Assembly: GCA_944388995.1 (NCBI GenBank)
Contig: CALXKN010000009.1
Location: 16,929-80,928, forward strand
From: an uncultured Spirochaetota bacterium
GTDB taxonomy: Bacteria > Spirochaetota > Spirochaetia > JAFGXN01
Direction of reading: 5' to 3'
Length of the DNA stretch: 64,000 nt
Under the pieces are notes generated by a model that was not told where the DNA came from, made no database searches, and worked only from the letters and a program-made list of their open reading frames with translations. This document shows, piece after piece, positions 31,303 to 41,220 of the stretch; the stretch's first letter is position 1, and the number at the start of each line of letters is the position of its first letter. The position numbers and the translations under genes are program-made.

Positions 31303-31745
31303 GTAAATAAATCCGTATTAATTTTCGGCTTTTGTACAATATGACAATAGTCCATAAATACGTTTAAGAACTCTATACTGTTTGTACATTTATTAAATTC
31401 ATTGGGCAAAGGATACGCAAATCTATCCCCAAAGCCTTCTTTATAGATATGCAAATGAGTTCCCGGTAATTTTTTTCCGTCAGGATTTCTGTGCGGAGCA
31501 GCATTAATATCCAATCGTAAAAGGATAAGTGTTTTCCTTCCTCTGTTCTGAAAAGTTGTTTTTTCCAGAACAAAAACGGAGCGGGTTATATCTAAAGAAA
31601 ACTCTTCGGATTTATCGATAGAAAATAAAGGAATACTCAATTTTCCTCCCATTGACGGAAAGATAAACTTTCGAGACTCCGTGCAAATCTTTCTTATTTC
31701 GAGAAGATAATCTATTACCGACTGCTCCGTATCATCTGCATTCAT
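31299..31745 (-). CDS. DUF6978-like protein, accessory pair
   Basis: ATG 31745 is 6 nt after a TATAAT on the minus strand (31757-31752), so the mRNA may be leaderless; no ribosome site is seen. 148 residues, beta-rich: FIFPSMGGKLSIPLFSIDKS, FSLDITRSVFVLEKTTFQNR, LILLRLDINAAPHRNPDGK, then GTHLHIYKEGFGDRFAYPLP. The H(L)H..E pattern resembles the DUF6978 family. It is followed by the DUF1828 gene with a 4-bp overlap, so both products are made from one mRNA. The 127-bp gap to the integrase (31764-31890) is AT-rich without other features. Confidence 0.6.
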   Translation of the reverse strand: MNADDTEQSVIDYLLEIRKICTESRKFIFPSMGGKLSIPLFSIDKSEEFSLDITRSVFVLEKTTFQNRGRKTLILLRLDINAAPHRNPDGKKLPGTHLHIYKEGFGDRFAYPLPNEFNKCTNSIEFLNVFMDYCHIVQKPKINTDLFT

Positions 31746-31890
31746 ACATTTATTATATTGCAAATATACTAAAAATGAAAGATATATTTAATCGTTAGAG
31801 TATAAATTATAATAAAAGGCAATATCGGTAAATCAAAGAATCAGTCAGAAACATTGATTAATCTGTTCCGCAATACTTAAAAAGACGCAC

Positions 31891-33006
31891 TCACCCGCCG
31901 AACATCTTATCGACATCGGCCTGATATCCGGATAAAGCATTGATTCGCCGCTCCGCCTCTTTATGCGTATAATGATCCGTCATCTTTTCGGATTTATGGC
32001 CCGTAAAAGCCCTCAGCACATTCTCACTGGTACCGCTGTTAAGAAAGATATCTCTCATCCGCGAATTATAAGTGTGACGGAGACAGTGCGGCGTAATCGA
32101 TTTTCCGATCATCGATTCCGAAATCCTTTTCAATTTATTAAAGCGTTCCGGTGTAACATGCAGGCCGTCGAAATCAAACATCAAATCATCATCACTTGCA
32201 TTTTTGAGAGACTTCAGTTCTTTCAAAAAAGAAGTCGTTTGACTCGGAATAATAATATACCGTATTTCGTTTTGTTTCGGAGACGTTACCCCGTCTGTAA
32301 CCGACCACTGTTTGGTTATTGAAAGAGCATTTTTCCCGAAATCCAAATCACTCCACCGTAACGCGGCTGCCTCGCCTCTTCGTATGCCGCTGGACAGCAT
32401 TAAAACAAAGCAGGCACCCAATGTTGCCGACCCGTAAATCTCTTCCAGTTTTTTAAAATTAAACGGGAACATTGTCTTAATGTCCGAATCGGAAAGCACT
32501 TCTTTAACCTTAAAGTTTGCCGAGAACGGTTTGATTTTCTCGAGCGGATTTTTCATGATGATATTGTCTTTTACGGCAAAATCAAACAAAGATCTGGCTA
32601 CAATGAGAATCAGATTTTTTGTTGCATTTCTTTTATCCAGATGATTCAGCCAATTCTCGAAATCCCTTGTTGTAATAGAGGCAAGCTTCTTTTCGCCCCA
32701 ATGGGAGACAAGTATATTCAACTGCGTCTGTCTTGTCTTTACGGAAGATTTTTTGACGGAATACCCTTTAACGTTTTTTTGCTCTTCGTACCGCTCTATA
32801 TAACCGGCAGCATAATTTTTAAAAATGATTTCGGATTCTATCTGTTTCGGAAGTTTGCCGATATACTCATAGGCTTCCCGTTTTGTCGCACAGCCCAAAC
32901 ATCTTTTCTGAACACGGACATTTCTCACCGGATCCGTGTAACAATAATACCAATAATGTCCTTTCCCGTTCTCTTTTTTGCGTTTGAAGATGCTGTAAAA
33001 AACCAT
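31891..33006 (-). CDS. int: phage tyrosine integrase
   Basis: ATG 33006 (GGGTGAT ahead) gives 371 residues; an upstream TTG is possible. An N-terminal zinc-like part (HYWYYCYTDP; QKRCLGCATKREA) precedes a SAM-like core-binding domain (SHWGEKKLASITTRDFENWL). The catalytic domain has R (SSGIRRGEAAALRWSDLDF), HxxR (HCLRHTYNSRM), H (FTGHKSEKM) and the Tyr nucleophile (TDHYTHKE). It inserts and, with a partner, excises the prophage. It lies next to the htrA terminator, so the right attachment site should be within about 33,006-33,130. Confidence 0.93.
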   Translation of the reverse strand: MVFYSIFKRKKENGKGHYWYYCYTDPVRNVRVQKRCLGCATKREAYEYIGKLPKQIESEIIFKNYAAGYIERYEEQKNVKGYSVKKSSVKTRQTQLNILVSHWGEKKLASITTRDFENWLNHLDKRNATKNLILIVARSLFDFAVKDNIIMKNPLEKIKPFSANFKVKEVLSDSDIKTMFPFNFKKLEEIYGSATLGACFVLMLSSGIRRGEAAALRWSDLDFGKNALSITKQWSVTDGVTSPKQNEIRYIIIPSQTTSFLKELKSLKNASDDDLMFDFDGLHVTPERFNKLKRISESMIGKSITPHCLRHTYNSRMRDIFLNSGTSENVLRAFTGHKSEKMTDHYTHKEAERRINALSGYQADVDKMFGG

Positions 33007-33044
33007 ACAAAAAGTATCACCCAAAAAAGGTAAAAAGTAAAGCG

Positions 33045-33065
33045 TTTGTTGACATTTTGTTGACA
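33045..33065 (+). repeat. tandem 10-bp repeats next to int, possible integrase arm sites
   Basis: TTTGTTGACA occurs at 33045-33054 and 33056-33065, an 11-bp period, 39 bp ahead of the integrase start. Such tandem repeats are typical of integrase arm-type sites. The core att sequence cannot be named because the left end is outside the window. Confidence 0.4.
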
Positions 33066-33066
33066 G

Positions 33067-33125
33067 AAAAAAAGAGGGGTTTTCTAACTCGTTATGCTGT
33101 AAGCATTTACGAATCAGAAAACCCC
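33067..33125 (-). terminator. terminator of the htrA gene
   Basis: On the minus strand GGGGTTTTCT (33125-33116) pairs with AGAAAACCCC (33085-33076). The inner sequence also pairs, with G-U and one bulge, to about 22 bp, and is followed by TC and seven T (33073-33067). It lies 18 bp after the htrA stop. Confidence 0.85.
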
Positions 33126-33143
33126 AAAAACAAAAAGGAGGAG

Positions 33144-34625
33144 TTATTTTTTAACGCCTATAAAGAATGTCGAGCCCTTGCGTCGGTATTCGACACTTAT
33201 CTTATCGGTTGACTGACCGACGGCGTTATAAAAATCGGTCACCGACTTGATACTTTGTTCATTGACGGAGAGAATAATATCCCCCGGGCGCAAACCGCCG
33301 ACCGCCAACTTACTGTCCTTTTCAATCCGGACAACAGCCACACCTTCAGCATCCTTCTCCAAACCGAAATAACTGCGGACGGAATCATCGACGGAGGCGA
33401 CAATCACGCCGGGCCACAAAGCGCTGTTCTGAGCGTTGATTGCTTCCTCACTCTCCCGTTTGGCAATTTCGACTTTCAGCGTTATCTCTTTTCTGTTACG
33501 GATCAACCGGAACTCAGGCTGGTCGCCGGCTCTGAAATCGGAAATCAACCTGACCAACATATCCGAATCCTTCACCTTTTCGCCGTCGGCTTCAATGATG
33601 TAATCGCCGGGACGAATGCCTCCCTTATCACCGGGAGAACCGATGAATACATTCGCGACGAAGGCTCCGGAGCGGTTTTCCAATCCCATTTCCCTGCGCA
33701 AGTCATCCTGTAAGTCTGTAATGCTGATTCCCAGCCACCCGTAAGCGACACTGCCGTTGTCAATCAGAGAATCGGCTTTTCTGATTACCGAATTGACGGG
33801 AATCGCAAATCCCAGCCCGGCATTGTCGCCTGTCTGCGTCGCAATCCAGGTATTGATTCCGATTAAACGCCCGTACAAATCCACAAGAGCCCCGCCGGAG
33901 TTGCCGCGGTTAATGGAGGCGTCGGTCTGGATAAACTCGCTGACGTTACCGGCCGGTCCTTTCCGGCCTTTGGCGCTGATGATGCCCTGCGTAACGCTCG
34001 AGGTGAAGCCGTAAGGACTTCCGACCGCCAAAACAATATCGCCGACTTCGGTCTGATCGGAATCGCCGATTTGAATCACCGACAGCTCGTCTTTCGTCGC
34101 CAATTCCAGAACCGCTACGTCGGAGCGTTCATCACCGCCGACTGTTTTCACGTCGTAAGTTTTGTCATTGTACAGCCGGATCGAAACTTCATCGGCTCCT
34201 TTCACCACATGATAATTGGTCAGAATATAGTATTTCCCGTCCTGATGCCGGATAATGACGCCGGACCCCAAGCCGCGGGCACGGAATTCCTGCTTCTCTT
34301 CGGATGAATCTTCGGAATCGGAAGATTTTCCTCCGAAACGGTTGCGGAAAAATTCTTCAAACGGATCGATAAAACGCATTACCCGCCGCTCTTCGATACT
34401 GACGGTTTCGATCTGAACAACCGACGGCAGAACGGTCTTTGCCACATTGCGGTATGAAAGCTGCAACGCCTCCAAATCACCGGATGGGGGCGCGGCCTGA
34501 ACGACGGAAGCCGGAGAATCCGCATAACGGACACCGTAAAAAAATCCGATGCCGGCGCCCGCAAGCAAAACCAACAAAACGGCGTTGGCAATAATTAATC
34601 CTTTTGAAAAACGATTGCTTTGCAT
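33144..34625 (-). CDS. htrA: HtrA/DegP-family serine protease
   Basis: 493 residues. An N-terminal membrane anchor or uncleaved signal (GLIIANAVLLVLLAGAGIGFF) leads to the trypsin-like domain with the triad His (ILTNYHVVKGAD), Asp (DVAVLELA) and Ser (NRGNSGGALVD), and two PDZ domains (~300-385 and ~400-490, GGLRPGDIILSVNEQ). It should act in the periplasm or at the inner membrane in protein quality control. It ends at a strong terminator shared with the prophage boundary. Confidence 0.95.
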   Translation of the reverse strand: MQSNRFSKGLIIANAVLLVLLAGAGIGFFYGVRYADSPASVVQAAPPSGDLEALQLSYRNVAKTVLPSVVQIETVSIEERRVMRFIDPFEEFFRNRFGGKSSDSEDSSEEKQEFRARGLGSGVIIRHQDGKYYILTNYHVVKGADEVSIRLYNDKTYDVKTVGGDERSDVAVLELATKDELSVIQIGDSDQTEVGDIVLAVGSPYGFTSSVTQGIISAKGRKGPAGNVSEFIQTDASINRGNSGGALVDLYGRLIGINTWIATQTGDNAGLGFAIPVNSVIRKADSLIDNGSVAYGWLGISITDLQDDLRREMGLENRSGAFVANVFIGSPGDKGGIRPGDYIIEADGEKVKDSDMLVRLISDFRAGDQPEFRLIRNRKEITLKVEIAKRESEEAINAQNSALWPGVIVASVDDSVRSYFGLEKDAEGVAVVRIEKDSKLAVGGLRPGDIILSVNEQSIKSVTDFYNAVGQSTDKISVEYRRKGSTFFIGVKK

Positions 34626-34684
34626 AAGTTCTCTTCTTCCTTCTACACAGATAAAACATCCGCCGGAAAAAAAGGTTACAAAAT

Positions 34685-36385
34685 TTATTCCGGCAACCAG
34701 GATTTGATCGCGTTCCCAATGCGCGAAACCTTCTCCTTTAATGCGGACTCGGCCGTTTCCACGGAAGTGTTTCCGTCCACACAGGTCGTGCAGTAGAATT
34801 TAATTTTCGGTTCCGTTCCGGAAGGCCGTACAGAAATCAGGGAACCGTCTTCCAAAAAGTACTGCAGCACGTTGGATTTCGGAAAACCGTAAACACCGGA
34901 ACGATAATCGAGCGAACGGACAACCGGAATCGAAGCAATCTCCTGCGGCGGATTTTTGCGCAGATTTTCCATCACTTCATTCATATAACGAGCTCCCGAC
35001 TCCCCTTCGAAGTATCGTGAAACGGCAAACTCTTCGAAAAATCCGAATTCCGAAAAAATTTCATTCAGGTAATCAATCAGTGTGATTCCTTTTGAACGGC
35101 AGTAAAGAAGAATTTCACAAATCAGCATTGCCGCGCTGACGGCATCTTTATCGCGCACCTCGGTTTCGATTAAAAATCCGTAACTCTCTTCAAATCCCAT
35201 GACAAATTCGAGTCCGCGCTCCTCAAATTCCTCCATTTTCCGGGCAATCCATTTGAAACCGGTCAGAACACTCGGACACTCGACATCGAATGCGTCAGCA
35301 ATACGGTTGATCAAATTGGTCGAAACGATGGTCTTGATGACGCCGGCCGGACGGGTCTCTCCCCGTTCCCTGCGGAACGAAAGCAGGTAATGGGCCAAAA
35401 TGCAGCCGAACTGGTTTCCGGTGATGAGCCGGTAGGAGCCGTCGTTTAAGGGCACGGCAATTCCGATACGATCGGAGTCGGGATCGGTTCCGATAACCAA
35501 ATCGGCTTTTTCTTTTTTGGCTAAATCGACAGCTTTCTTCATCGCTTCGGCAATTTCGGGATTTGGAAACGGTGTCGTCGGAAAATCGCCGTCCGGTTCA
35601 GCCTGTTCGGGAACAAGGATGACATTCAGTCCCAAATCTTTTAAAATCCTGACAACCGGAACCTTTCCGGCACCGTTGAGCGGTGTGTAAACGACTTTCA
35701 CTTCATTTGAACGGGAAAAGAGATCCGGCCGCCGTGAATAGGTTCGGATCATATTATTGTAGGCGTCATCGACCTCTTTGTCGATGTAAACCAATAAACC
35801 TTGTTCAACCGCTTCTTTTTCCGACAGTGAAAGAATTTCACCTTTTACAGCTTCGACTTCGGCAATGATTCCGGCATCAACCGGAGGTGTAATTTGACTT
35901 CCGTTTTTCCAAAAAACTTTATATCCGTTGTATTGAGCCGGATTGTGGCTGGCAGTAATCATGACGCCGACAGTTGTTCTCAGGTAGCGAACAGCAAACG
36001 AAAGCAGCGGCGTCGGACGGAGAGAGGTGAACAAATAGGTTTTAATGCCGTTGGCGGCAAAGACCAATGCGGTTTCAAGCGCGAATTCCTTTGAAAAGTG
36101 ACGGGAATCGTAGGCAACCGCTGCGGTAAGAGGTTCCCCTGATTTTTTCAGATATTCGGCAAGTCCCTTTGTCGCCCGGCGGACGACAAACGTATTCATG
36201 CGGTTCAAGCCGCCGCCGATGACGCCGCGCAGACCGGCTGTTCCGAATTCCAATTCACGGTAAAACCGATCGTTGAGCTCTTCCTCATCTCCGGAGTCGA
36301 TCACTTTTTGAAGATCGTTGCGGAAACGTTCGTCGTTTTCATTTTTTAAATAAAATTCGATTTTTTTTCTGTATTCGGGATTCAT
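34685..36385 (-). CDS. phosphoglucomutase/phosphomannomutase
   Basis: 566 residues, the usual length. GTAGLRGVIGGGLNRMN at the start, the phosphoserine loop MITASHNPAQYNGYK, metal loop IGTDPDSDRIGIA, sugar loop GFEESYGFL and the phosphate-binding RPSGTEPKIKFY. Interconverts hexose 1- and 6-phosphates in the cytoplasm. Upstream neighbour is citrate synthase, 12 bp away; htrA follows after 59 bp. Confidence 0.95.
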   Translation of the reverse strand: MNPEYRKKIEFYLKNENDERFRNDLQKVIDSGDEEELNDRFYRELEFGTAGLRGVIGGGLNRMNTFVVRRATKGLAEYLKKSGEPLTAAVAYDSRHFSKEFALETALVFAANGIKTYLFTSLRPTPLLSFAVRYLRTTVGVMITASHNPAQYNGYKVFWKNGSQITPPVDAGIIAEVEAVKGEILSLSEKEAVEQGLLVYIDKEVDDAYNNMIRTYSRRPDLFSRSNEVKVVYTPLNGAGKVPVVRILKDLGLNVILVPEQAEPDGDFPTTPFPNPEIAEAMKKAVDLAKKEKADLVIGTDPDSDRIGIAVPLNDGSYRLITGNQFGCILAHYLLSFRRERGETRPAGVIKTIVSTNLINRIADAFDVECPSVLTGFKWIARKMEEFEERGLEFVMGFEESYGFLIETEVRDKDAVSAAMLICEILLYCRSKGITLIDYLNEIFSEFGFFEEFAVSRYFEGESGARYMNEVMENLRKNPPQEIASIPVVRSLDYRSGVYGFPKSNVLQYFLEDGSLISVRPSGTEPKIKFYCTTCVDGNTSVETAESALKEKVSRIGNAIKSWLPE

Positions 36386-36397
36386 AATTCCTCCTGT

Positions 36398-37756
36398 TTA
36401 CATTCGTTCAGAAAGCGGAATATACGGCTGTGATTTAGCGACACTTCGGTATGCGGGACGAATGAGTCGTTGGTTGCCAAAAATTTCCTCAATTCGGTGG
36501 GCGCACCAACCTGCCACACGGGAAACAGCAAACAACGGGGTGTAGAGTTCTTCGGGAATATTGAGCATTTCATAAACAAATCCGGAGTAAAGATCAACAT
36601 TGGCGCTCATGATATTGTCATATCCCTTCACTTCTTTAAATACGCCGGGCGTCAGCTTTTCTATTCTCTCATAAAGAATAAAATCATCCATTCTGTCAGA
36701 TTTTTCCGCCAATTCGCGTGCTTTTTCTTTTAAAATGACGGCGCGCGGATCGGAAAGCGTGTAAATAGCGTGTCCCATTCCGTAAACCAAACCGGTACCG
36801 TCACCGGCTTCTTTTTTGATGATTCTTACAAGATAGTCGCGCAATGCGGTTTCGTTAGTCCAATCAGAAACGTTTTCCCGAATTTCATTGACCATCTGTT
36901 TAACTTGAATGTTGGCGCCGCCGTGTTTGCGTCCTTTCAGCGATCCGATAGCGGCAGAAACAGCGGCATAAGTGTCGGTTTCGGCAGAGGAAACAACACG
37001 GGCCGTAAATGCTGAATTATTACCGCCGCCGTGTTCAGCATGCAAAACAAAACAAAGATCCAACAGCTCGGCTTCAAGAGGCGTGAATTTCCGATCGGGA
37101 CGAATCAAGTGGAGAAAATTTTCACCTGTAGAATATTCCGGTTCATAATTATGAATGAAAAGACTTTTATTGTCATAATAGTGACGTTTTGCCTGATAGC
37201 CATATGCGGATAAAATCGGCAGACGGGCAATCAGTTGAATGCACTGTTTCAAAATGTTACCGATCGAAAAATCTTCGGCAGCAGGATCGATTGAATAGAG
37301 TGCCAGTACGGTTCGTCCCAATTTATTCATGACATTGGAACTGGGCTGCCGTAAAATCATATCTTCAATGAAATTTCCCGGTAAATCGCGGTACTTCGAC
37401 AGAATTTGTTTAAATTCTTCCAACAGAGGAGCAGTCGGCAATTTCCCGAAAATCAGCAGGTAAGCTGTCTCTTCGAATCCGAATCTTTTTTCTTTCTGAA
37501 ATCCGGAGACCAAATCCTTAATATCGATTCCGCGATAACGCAACCGGCCTTCCGTTGGAATTTTCACACCTTCGTCCATAATATAGCCGTGAACTTCTCC
37601 GATTGCGGTTACGCCGGCAACAACACCCGTTCCGTCATTGTTTCGCAATCCTCGCTTGATGTTCCATTTATCGAAAACTTCCGGAGAAATGGAAACACTG
37701 CTTTTGATTCGATTCACATAAGCTTCCAAAACTTTTTCATTGTCCAACATAAGCAC
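36398..37756 (-). CDS. gltA: citrate synthase
   Basis: 452 residues with the family's fingerprint: LCFVLHAEHGGGNNSAFTARV (His at the active site), GGANIQVKQM, GFGHAIY-type MGHAIYTLSDPRA and FAVSRVAGWCAHRIEE at the end with a catalytic Asp absent from view. Condenses oxaloacetate and acetyl-CoA. Several anaerobes keep only part of the TCA cycle, used for glutamate synthesis; here it is a neighbour of ppdK and trmB. The TrmB stop overlaps its start by 20 bp. Confidence 0.88.
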   Translation of the reverse strand: MLMLDNEKVLEAYVNRIKSSVSISPEVFDKWNIKRGLRNNDGTGVVAGVTAIGEVHGYIMDEGVKIPTEGRLRYRGIDIKDLVSGFQKEKRFGFEETAYLLIFGKLPTAPLLEEFKQILSKYRDLPGNFIEDMILRQPSSNVMNKLGRTVLALYSIDPAAEDFSIGNILKQCIQLIARLPILSAYGYQAKRHYYDNKSLFIHNYEPEYSTGENFLHLIRPDRKFTPLEAELLDLCFVLHAEHGGGNNSAFTARVVSSAETDTYAAVSAAIGSLKGRKHGGANIQVKQMVNEIRENVSDWTNETALRDYLVRIIKKEAGDGTGLVYGMGHAIYTLSDPRAVILKEKARELAEKSDRMDDFILYERIEKLTPGVFKEVKGYDNIMSANVDLYSGFVYEMLNIPEELYTPLFAVSRVAGWCAHRIEEIFGNQRLIRPAYRSVAKSQPYIPLSERM

Positions 37757-38444
37757 TCCTTTTTACATAGAAAAAATCAAAAATGCGGTGTCCTTTTTCC
37801 AACCCTTTCTTTTCAAATTTCGTCATTGGCCGTTGAGACAGTCGTTCAAAATGCGGGCGGCTGCTGTTTTTCAACTCGGGAAATGACGACAGTACGGTTT
37901 GAATTTGCTCCGCATAATCGATCCAATCGGTCGCCGCTAAAATGTAGCCATTCGGTTTTAAAAGTTCAGTCAGGCGCCGTACAAACGAATCGGTTATCAA
38001 CCGCCGTTTGCGATGGCGCTTTTTTTGCCACGGATCCGGGAAAAAGATGTGAAAACCGTCGACGGCGGCCGCAGCAGCTTTCGATGAATTCAAAATCCGC
38101 TGAGCATCGCCTTCAACCGCTTTCAGATTTTCCAGTTGACGGTCGTTTATTTCGGAAAGTAATTTTCCGATTCCCGGACGGTGAACATCGATGGCCAGGT
38201 AATTGGTTTGCGGATTTTCACACGCTATGATTACCGTCGCATCCCCCATTCCAAAACCGATTTCTACAATCAACGGACGGTCATTTCCGAATAGCGCTTC
38301 GGAGGTGATTTTCGGCAGCGTCTCTTCATTAAACAGCGCTCCGTCCGGCGGATTTTTCAGAATTTCGGCTCGGTAACCGCCGATTCTGCCGCTCCGTCGG
38401 ACAAAGCTGCGGATTTCCCGTCTTGTTTCCGGGGCCGCGCTCAT
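37737..38444 (-). CDS. trmB: tRNA (guanine-N7)-methyltransferase
   Basis: 235 residues with VEIGFGMGDATVIIACE (SAM loop), YLAIDVHRPGIG, GFHIFFPDPWQKKRHRKRRLI (the catalytic FPDPW motif) and LAATDWIDYAEQ. Adds N7-methyl to G46 of tRNA. It overlaps ppdK by one base and gltA by 20. Confidence 0.95.
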   Translation of the reverse strand: MSAAPETRREIRSFVRRSGRIGGYRAEILKNPPDGALFNEETLPKITSEALFGNDRPLIVEIGFGMGDATVIIACENPQTNYLAIDVHRPGIGKLLSEINDRQLENLKAVEGDAQRILNSSKAAAAAVDGFHIFFPDPWQKKRHRKRRLITDSFVRRLTELLKPNGYILAATDWIDYAEQIQTVLSSFPELKNSSRPHFERLSQRPMTKFEKKGLEKGHRIFDFFYVKRSAYVGQ

Positions 38445-41107
38445 TACTTATTCTTTAACACCGTTTGAGCGGCAGCCAATCGGGCAATAGGAACCCGAAA
38501 CGGAGAACAGGAGACGTAGTTCAATCCGGCTGTATAGAAAAATTCAATACTTCTCGGATCTCCACCGTGTTCACCGCAAATTCCCATCTTCAATTCCGGT
38601 TTCGTTTTTCTTCCGAGTCCGACAGCGGTTTGCACCAAGCGGCCGACACCGCTGACGTCGATGCTGGCAAACGGATCGTGGTGAAGAATTCCTTTTTCCC
38701 GGTAGGCAGGCAAAAAGCTTCCGATATCATCGCGGGAAAATCCGTAAGTCATTTGAGTTAAATCGTTGGTTCCGAAAGAGAAAAAATCGGCATGAGCGGC
38801 GATTTCATCGGCAGTAATGGCTGCTCTCGGAATTTCAATCATACTTCCGATGCGGTACTCGATTTTTGTTCCGCAATTTTCAATGACCGATTCAGCAACT
38901 GAAATGGCGTTTTGACGCAGCATTGCCAGCTCTTCCTGAGTTCCCACAAGCGGAATCATGATTTCCGGCGTCACGGAGATCCCTTTGGAGGCAAGTGCGC
39001 ATGCGGAAGAGATGATCGCCTCCACCTGCATGTCGTAAATTTCCGGATAAGTTACCCCCAGACGGCAGCCGCGGTGACCGAGCATCGGATTGAGTTCATG
39101 AAGCTGATCGACTTTTGTTTTCAGCACAGTCGGATTAATTTGGAGTTTATCAGCCAATTCTTTGATTTCAAATTGTGTGTGCGGCAAAAATTCGTGCAGA
39201 GGCGGATCCAAAAGGCGGATCGTTACGGGAAGTCCATTCATAGCTTCGAAAATGCCGTCAAAATCGGTGCGCTGCAGTTCAAGAATTTTTTTCAGAGCCT
39301 CTTTCCGCTCCCGGAGATTGTCGGCCAGAATCATCCGCTGGAAATGCTCCAATTTACCTTCGCCGAAAAACATGTGTTCGGTTCGGCACAAACCGATACC
39401 TTCCGCTCCGTACTCGCGCGCCTTAACGGCATCTTCGGGTGTATCGGCATTGGTTCGAACGTGAAACCCTTTCGTAGGAACGCCTTCGCGAACCGCTGCA
39501 TTTTTCACTTCGTCAGCCCAGCCAAGAAAGGTTTCCACATCGCCGGTAATGGAAGGCTGAACCAAATCCAATTTTTCACCGAAAACTTCGCCGGTTTTTC
39601 CATCGATGGAGATCCAATCCCCTTCAGCAAAAGTTTTTCCGCCGACAGTCAGCGTTTTTCCGTCAATGACAGCGTCTTTGCATCCCGCCACGCACGGACG
39701 TCCCATACCGCGGGCAACTACAGCCGCATGAGATGTCATTCCGCCGGTGGAGGTCAAAATTCCCTGCGCGGCGTGCATACCGCCGATGTCTTCGGGACTG
39801 GTTTCCTTGCGGCACAAAATCACCTGCCGCCCCTGCGCTCCCTGCGCTTCGGCATCCTCTGCTGTAAAAACAATTTGTCCTGTTGCGGCGCCGGGAGACG
39901 CGTTCAATCCGACGGCAATCACTTTTGCGTTTTTTCGGGAAGCCGGACTGAGCATTGGATGAAAGATTTGGTCCAACTGATCGGGGGTCACTCTGGTTAA
40001 AGCGATTTCCTTTGTAATAGCCCCCTCTTTCACCATATCGACGGCAATTTTCACCGCCGCGTTTCCGGTCCGTTTACCGTTTCTGGTCTGAAGCAAGTAA
40101 AGTTTGCCCTGTTCAATGGTAAACTCCATATCCTGCATATCACGGTAATGTGCTTCCAGGCGATCTTTGATTTCGACGAGCTGCTTGTAGACCGGCGGAT
40201 TCTCTTTTTCCAAAACCGAAAGTTTCAACGGCGTCCGTATGCCGGCAACGACGTCTTCGCCCTGGGCGTTCATCAGATATTCGCCGTAAAAGTAATTTTC
40301 TCCGGTGGAAGGATCGCGGCTGAAACAGACGCCGGTACCGGAACCTTCACCGGAATTACCGAACACCATCGACTGAACGTTGACGGCGGTTCCCAAAAGT
40401 CCTTCAATGTTGTTCAGCCGGCGGTATTTGATTGCCTTTTCGTTTTGCCATGAGCGAAAAACAGCATAAATCGCGTCAATTAATTGCGATTTGGCATCTT
40501 GCGGAAAATCCCGATTTTGATGAACTTTAAACACTTCTTTGTAGCGAATCACAAGATCTTTCAAGTCTGCTGCATTCAAGTCGGTATCCGATTCGACGCC
40601 CCGTTCCTGTTTCTTTTTTTCAAGGAGTGATTCGAAAAGATTGATGTCCATTCCCAACGCGACATCGCTGAACATTTGGATAAAGCGGCGGTAAGAGTCC
40701 CACGCAAACCGCGGATTTCCCGTCAGTTCTGCCAATCCTTCGACAGCGCTGTCATTTAAACCCAAATTTAAAATGGTATCCATCATGCCGGGCATGGAAA
40801 CGGCCGCCCCCGAGCGCACGGAAACAAGCAGCGGATTTTTCGGATCACCCAACTTTTTGCCGGTTAAATCTTCGAGTTTCTTTAAGTTTTCGTCAACTTG
40901 ATCTAAAATCACCTGCGGCAGCTGCCGATTGTTACGATAGTAAAGATCGCATCCTTTTGTCGCAATCGTAAATCCGGGAGGAACGGGAATGCCCAATGTC
41001 GTCATTTCCGCCAAGTTGGCGCCTTTACCGCCCAACAGATCCCGCATTTCGGCATTTCCTTCCGTCTGATTTCCGCCGAAAAAATAGACCAATTTTTCGT
41101 TACTCAT
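38444..41107 (-). CDS. ppdK: pyruvate, phosphate dikinase
   Basis: ATG 41107 (AAGGAG ahead) gives 887 residues, the normal length. FGGNQTEGNAEMRDLLGGKGANLAEM at the start, ATP-grasp part with GSGTGVCFSRDPSTGENYFYGEY, the phosphohistidine TSTGGMTSHAAVVARGMGRPCV and the PEP-binding TIM barrel (GLCRTEHMFF, MIEIPRAAITADEIA, CGEHGGDP). It interconverts PEP and pyruvate using PPi and AMP, a typical glycolytic step in anaerobes. Confidence 0.96.
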   Translation of the reverse strand: MSNEKLVYFFGGNQTEGNAEMRDLLGGKGANLAEMTTLGIPVPPGFTIATKGCDLYYRNNRQLPQVILDQVDENLKKLEDLTGKKLGDPKNPLLVSVRSGAAVSMPGMMDTILNLGLNDSAVEGLAELTGNPRFAWDSYRRFIQMFSDVALGMDINLFESLLEKKKQERGVESDTDLNAADLKDLVIRYKEVFKVHQNRDFPQDAKSQLIDAIYAVFRSWQNEKAIKYRRLNNIEGLLGTAVNVQSMVFGNSGEGSGTGVCFSRDPSTGENYFYGEYLMNAQGEDVVAGIRTPLKLSVLEKENPPVYKQLVEIKDRLEAHYRDMQDMEFTIEQGKLYLLQTRNGKRTGNAAVKIAVDMVKEGAITKEIALTRVTPDQLDQIFHPMLSPASRKNAKVIAVGLNASPGAATGQIVFTAEDAEAQGAQGRQVILCRKETSPEDIGGMHAAQGILTSTGGMTSHAAVVARGMGRPCVAGCKDAVIDGKTLTVGGKTFAEGDWISIDGKTGEVFGEKLDLVQPSITGDVETFLGWADEVKNAAVREGVPTKGFHVRTNADTPEDAVKAREYGAEGIGLCRTEHMFFGEGKLEHFQRMILADNLRERKEALKKILELQRTDFDGIFEAMNGLPVTIRLLDPPLHEFLPHTQFEIKELADKLQINPTVLKTKVDQLHELNPMLGHRGCRLGVTYPEIYDMQVEAIISSACALASKGISVTPEIMIPLVGTQEELAMLRQNAISVAESVIENCGTKIEYRIGSMIEIPRAAITADEIAAHADFFSFGTNDLTQMTYGFSRDDIGSFLPAYREKGILHHDPFASIDVSGVGRLVQTAVGLGRKTKPELKMGICGEHGGDPRSIEFFYTAGLNYVSCSPFRVPIARLAAAQTVLKNK

Positions 41108-41220
41108 GACACAATTCTCCTTATCCCCCATTATAGATTTTAAAATTTTTTAAGTCAACCCTCCGGCGGACTGTACTTTTTCTCTCGAATAATGTACACT
41201 GTGTTGCGACGGAGGTTTAC

